From NCBI GenBank assembly GCA_011763485.2, contig JAANSK020256052.1, positions 1 to 22,646 of the forward strand: a DNA stretch of 22,646 nucleotides. The letters run 5' to 3'. The notes beneath the pieces are model-generated. The model was not told the DNA's origin and did not search any database. It saw nothing but the letters and a program-made list of their open reading frames with translations. The stretch comes from Isoetes engelmannii (taxonomy: Eukaryota; Streptophyta; Lycopodiopsida; Isoetales; Isoetaceae). Position 1 is the first letter of the stretch, and the number at the start of each line of letters is the position of its first letter. Position numbers and translations under genes: made by a program. Below, piece after piece: positions 19,681-22,646 of the stretch.

Positions 19681-20300
19681 TTGACTCGCTAAGCCTTATG
19701 ACTGAAGGTAGATAGTGTGAGCACATCATCAACACTAAATTTCAAGTTGTATATTTAACAAGGGGGATTGTTTCTAGTGACAGACTAAAGGAAGAGTGAC
19801 GGAAAAATGACCCACTCCTCTCCGTGTGAGTGGGAAAAAATCACCTTCCTCTCGTTTGAAAACCCTCAAAGAGCATCTTATGGCACCCGCTCCAAGAAGT
19901 CGCCATCGATTGGATCCGAGGTATCTTTTAAGACTTTATTATGTTCGTGAACATCAAGTATCTCTCTGTTGTTGTCCACCTTGCTATTGTGATATCCCTT
20001 GTCCCCTTGTTGACCGGGGAGTTCCAGTCTACCTGTATCCATTTCATTCTTACTATTGTATAGACCGTGCACCGGCTCCAAACATGCTCCTCATCCTCAA
20101 TTTCTCCTAAATTGCATAGCCTGCATATCCTATTTTTCGTAAGATCATGGGCCTCTGCCATCTTCTCTGTTATATCCATAACTTATGGTTTCCTGTTTTG
20201 AATCTGCATAAGGTGACTCGAGTTGCTCTTGTCATTCTCCGCCATTTCCTTTCAAGTTTCTATGGCTTGATGCACCAACTTATTTTTAGATTGGTGTCCC
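19680..20300 (-). mobile_element. LINE C-terminus and 3' tail, copy of the 8035-8700 fragment, nested in gypsy pol
   Basis: The minus strand reads LTKNRICRLCNLGEIEDEEH and VWSRC (about 20140-20070), the same knuckle as at 8505-8449, and its 3' tail (CACTCACACGGAGAG region, about 19796-19840) matches the tail near 8180-8240. The LINE lies between gypsy RNase H (upstream, 20330-20745) and gypsy linker (downstream, 19380-19680), all on the minus strand, so it most likely inserted into a gypsy element. Confidence 0.75.
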
Positions 20301-20329
20301 ATATTCCTAATCAAGAATGTTATCGCCCT

Positions 20330-20745
20330 TTTTAGGCCTAAGACCTCGAAGGGTAGAATTTCTATTTCGAGGAGCATTATAGACCTCGTGATGGAGGACA
20401 ACCTCGTGATTGCTGATCATATGATGGATCACGCAACTTAGATTCAAAATATGGACGTCGAGACAACGCATCAGGCTTTCCTTGAAGAGATCCAAGACGT
20501 TACTGATTTTAAAGTCGATGGAAGATAAAATTGAATATGCCACTGGGCATGTCGAGTAGATAAAAAATATTCTACATATTTCGATAATCAGTATAGACTA
20601 CTATGACCGTTTGAGGTGATCCCTTAAGGAAACGTCTTCACTCTTCAAAAGAATCCACTATTGCCAAAAGTTCCTTGTCATAATTGAGCAATGAATATTT
20701 GCAGCCTGGAGCTTCCATTTTCCTGAGTTCGGTTTAGTATCCTCA
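20330..20745 (-). pseudogene. Ty3/gypsy RNase H remnant
   Basis: The minus strand reads RKMEAPGCKYSLLNYDKELL, AIVDSFEE, a stop where Trp is expected, then RRFLKG and VVYTDYRN (about 20730-20565), and after frame changes GKPDALSRRPYFESK (about 20485-20440). The YDKELLAIV and VYTD blocks are the RNase H signature and GK-x-DALSRRP is the standard end of that domain in gypsy elements. Upstream RT is missing because unit A adjoins at about 20700-20750. Confidence 0.82.
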
Positions 20746-21690
20746 TCAAGCCACTTACCATCATCCCCCCTCATCCCGCACTATCGAGACGACGGTTAAC
20801 GTCGGTTAGGGCGATCTCCCAGACAGTGCGACAGACTTAGATACGTGTCACTCAAATGGTATTTCGTGTATTTTTAGAGCTAGTGCTTCTATATGGTGTG
20901 GAGATGTGAGGTCCTGTGATAACATCTGCCACATGGAATAGCCCATGACATGGTCAGAAATGTTTTTTGACCCGTGTACAAGGGTCAAGACTACTCTTAC
21001 ATATTATATCTTCCGGTAGGGTAGGATTTGCCCCACTTCAACTGACATCAATGGAACAGAATATACTTTAATCCAAAAGATGGTAAACATGGGGGACACA
21101 TGCCGATCAAAGTTAGCATACGCACTTTCCATGGGTCAACAATGGCTAAAATCTTGTTACAAGGAGAAATGTCAAACTTGGCTATCAAAGTGGCAAGAAC
21201 TTCTATGTATACAAGTAAATGACAATGAAGACCTCACTTGGTTGAAGCAATACATAGATAGTTGTTTCTTGGACAAGGTCCAAAATAATCCTACTTTGGA
21301 CCATGAGCTACAAGCATATCTATTTGCACAACTGATTACGAAAATACATAGAGGCATTGTAGATATTAGCATTGGTACGCAGCAACTCAAAATTGAGACA
21401 TGTATGTAGGTTGATGAACCAAGGGAGTCCTAAATATGTGGGCATTGTCAGCTAAGAACTCTAGAAGATGAATGATAACACTCCAAATCTGGCCAACATT
21501 TACGACTAGTAGAGAAAAATATACAGCTTTCTTGGCCGCACATACTTCTACAGATGTCTGTTGAAGTAGTTGCACCAGCATCTTCTATACTAGAGATACG
21601 CAATTGCTTGAATGAGATGCCAAGGGAAGGCAGTTAGTGTGTACATATTCCTCAGTAGACTTATTAATATTAAGGGTTTTCTTCAAAAAC
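20700..21690 (+). repeat. dispersed repeat 'unit A', right copy, plus orientation
   Basis: Similar over about 1 kb to the reverse complement of 6040-7060. It starts in gypsy-like sequence around 20710-20755 (shared with the left copy) and ends after TTAATATTAAGGGTTTTCTT. Here it is followed by about 25 bp and then unit B; at the left locus unit B is about 1.4 kb away inside a foldback. Together with the left copy it flanks the MYB-CC gene as a pair of inverted repeats about 13.6 kb apart. Confidence 0.85.
21080..21409 (+). CDS. hypothetical ORF in unit A (right copy)
   Basis: 109 codons. Segments: GQQWLKSCYKEKCQTWLSKW, VNDNEDLTWLKQYIDSCFLD, NPTLDHELQAYL, THRGIVDIS-like IHRGIVDIS and QLKIET. 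Most of it is shared with the left copy (6314-6556), in which an 18-residue segment missing here is retained and the first ~35 codons carry stops. No signal peptide, membrane segment or known domain was recognised. It may be transposon-derived or a captured exon. I doubt that it is translated today, as no neighbouring exon or promoter is visible. Confidence 0.35.
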   Translation: MVNMGDTCRSKLAYALSMGQQWLKSCYKEKCQTWLSKWQELLCIQVNDNEDLTWLKQYIDSCFLDKVQNNPTLDHELQAYLFAQLITKIHRGIVDISIGTQQLKIETCM

Positions 21691-21860
21691 CCTTTAGATA
21701 CCCTTCCCAGTAGGATTTTCCTAACCCTAAATAGTAATGTACTTACTATATCGATTGTATACGGTACCATACACCTTTGATCTCTCTGGATGTTAAGAGA
21801 TGAATTCAACTGTAATTCAATTTTATCCTATGCCCTAACATCTCAATGATTCTGCTTGTT

Positions 21861-22018
21861 TGTAACGTTCCTAACCGGCATGCCCTTAACCAACAGGGCA
21901 AAACCGTCCAGACATTTATGAGTGGTCACTTCTACCCATTTATGCCGGTGTCTCGGGAATGTCCCACAGGCACATTCAAGAATCGAGTACTCGAGTGGTC
22001 TACCATGGGCCCATTACA
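21861..22018 (-). repeat. TRIM LTR (3' LTR in element orientation)
   Basis: 158 bp bounded by TG...CA with the short inverted ends TGTAA/TTACA. It lies next to the polypurine tract at 22019-22030. Confidence 0.92.
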
Positions 22019-22156
22019 ATCTCTCCCACTAGAACTATGCTCGGCCTCGAGCATCCAAGATTGTGACTTAACTAGTATACCACTGACTGGGTGGTTACCA
22101 ATGTTACCAAGTTATACATGCATATAGGCACCCATGGAGACTCGAACTCAAGGCCT

Positions 22157-22168
22157 GATATGATACCA
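22157..22168 (-). other. TRIM primer-binding site
   Basis: The minus-strand reading TGGTATCATATC starts two bases inside the 5' LTR. The first eight bases match the TGGTATCA that pairs with the 3' end of plant initiator Met-tRNA. The following bases deviate from the usual GAGC, in keeping with the age of the copy. Confidence 0.85.
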
Positions 22169-22170
22169 AT

Positions 22171-22328
22171 TGTAACGTTCCTAACCGACATGCCCTTATC
22201 CAACTGGGCAAAACTATCTAGACATTTATGAGTAGTCGCTTCAACCCATTTATGCAGGTGTCTCGGGAACGCCGCACAGGCACATTCAAGAATCAAATAC
22301 TCGAGCGGTCTACCATGGGCCCGTTACG
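22171..22328 (-). repeat. TRIM LTR (5' LTR in element orientation)
   Basis: Same length as its partner (158 bp). The terminal A of the TTACA end has become G on the plus strand (TTACG). It is followed by the target duplication TTGTT at 22329-22333. Confidence 0.92.
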
Positions 22329-22646
22329 TTGTTCAATTGATGATTACATAACTTGACATCGTCTAGTAAATTTTCAACTTGAGTTCTTCTCTTTAGTTAC
22401 CGCAACCTCTGATGACTCCTTCTCTAATTGACTATTTTTCTCATGTGAGTCTTGCAAATTTCTAGCAATGAAAATATCATACTTTTATACATTCTTATAA
22501 AAGCATGCTACATGTGATCCAATCATTTCGAGCTACGTACTTCTTGTAACCACCACTAAAGCAAATAACATTTTTGGGTTGCCCGAAGGGCAAACCTTGG
22601 CTTTGGGGGTTGGGTGGAGGAATCTTTCAATCCCATCCGTCCGATT

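Larger units (their letters stand above)
21856..22333 (-). mobile_element. complete TRIM (miniature LTR retrotransposon) with 5-bp target duplication
   Basis: Two 158-bp direct repeats (21861-22018 and 22171-22328) start TGTAACGTTCCTAACCG and end TTACA or TTACG. They flank a 152-bp internal region, 468 bp in all. On the minus strand the first LTR is followed by two bases and then TGGTATCATATC (22168-22157), which resembles the primer-binding site complementary to initiator Met-tRNA. The purine tract AGTGGGAGAGAT (22030-22019) abuts the other LTR. TTGTT flanks both ends (21856-21860 and 22329-22333). There is no coding capacity, so it needed proteins from another LTR element. The LTRs differ at about 18 of 158 positions by eye, mostly transitions, so the insertion is old. 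Confidence 0.93.
21715..22570 (+). repeat. 'unit B', right copy, interrupted by a TRIM
   Basis: 21715-21860 and 22329-22570 together match 4258-4600 in the same orientation. The break falls exactly at the TRIM and its target duplication. The segment around 22445-22545 carries a further insertion relative to the left copy. A short minus-strand ORF (21585-21809) shares QRDQRC and YTIDIVS with the left copy. Confidence 0.82.

Overview
The window is nuclear plant DNA. It is AT-rich and repeat-dense, and holds one well-supported host gene in a bed of decayed retroelements. The plant origin rests on a spliced MYB-CC transcription factor with GT-AG introns, a plant-type LINE with a C-terminal zinc-knuckle domain, Ty3/gypsy pol remnants and a TRIM element. 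I lean towards a fern or another non-flowering vascular plant because of the flavour of the LINE proteins, but that is an impression and was not tested.

Layout. Positions 1-2150 are a 5'-truncated, frameshifted L1-like LINE on the minus strand. Positions 2890-3680 hold a second, more decayed copy of related RT with a 35-bp triplication. Positions 3645-5483 form a large imperfect inverted repeat (arms of about 610 and 700 bp) whose arms carry an RT scrap and whose loop carries 'unit B'. Positions 6040-7060 are a ~1-kb dispersed repeat, 'unit A', in minus orientation. Positions 7080-7660 are Ty3/gypsy pol (linker, pre-integrase zinc finger, start of integrase), followed at 8035-9010 by the C-terminal end of another LINE family. 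Positions 9500-11660 hold small retroelement scraps, including a LINE 3' end with a (TTCC)n tract.

The gene lies at 12919-16106 on the plus strand. Six coding exons give a 386-aa MYB-CC (G2-like/GARP) protein with an intact MYB domain, an intact coiled coil with the LHEQLE signature, and a C-terminal pair of GLDLN motifs typical of MYR1/MYR2-like members. Its likely promoter and leader occupy about 11.7-12.9 kb, with a palindromic PHR-type P1BS site and an overlapping upstream ORF.

The right flank repeats the left flank's families. It has a direct repeat pair at 17.2-17.65 kb, LINE fragments at 18.47-18.96 and 19.80-20.30 kb, gypsy linker and RNase H at 19.38-19.68 and 20.33-20.75 kb, unit A now in plus orientation (20.70-21.69 kb), and unit B (21.72-22.57 kb) split by a complete 468-bp TRIM. 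The TRIM has a 5-bp target duplication, and the unit B copy in the left inverted repeat serves as its empty site.

The most interesting material is this architecture: one regulatory gene flanked by ~1-kb inverted copies of an unidentified repeat that carries a shared ORF, a foldback that could form a hairpin RNA, and the nested TRIM. I saw no CRISPR array, tRNA, rRNA or bacterial system.
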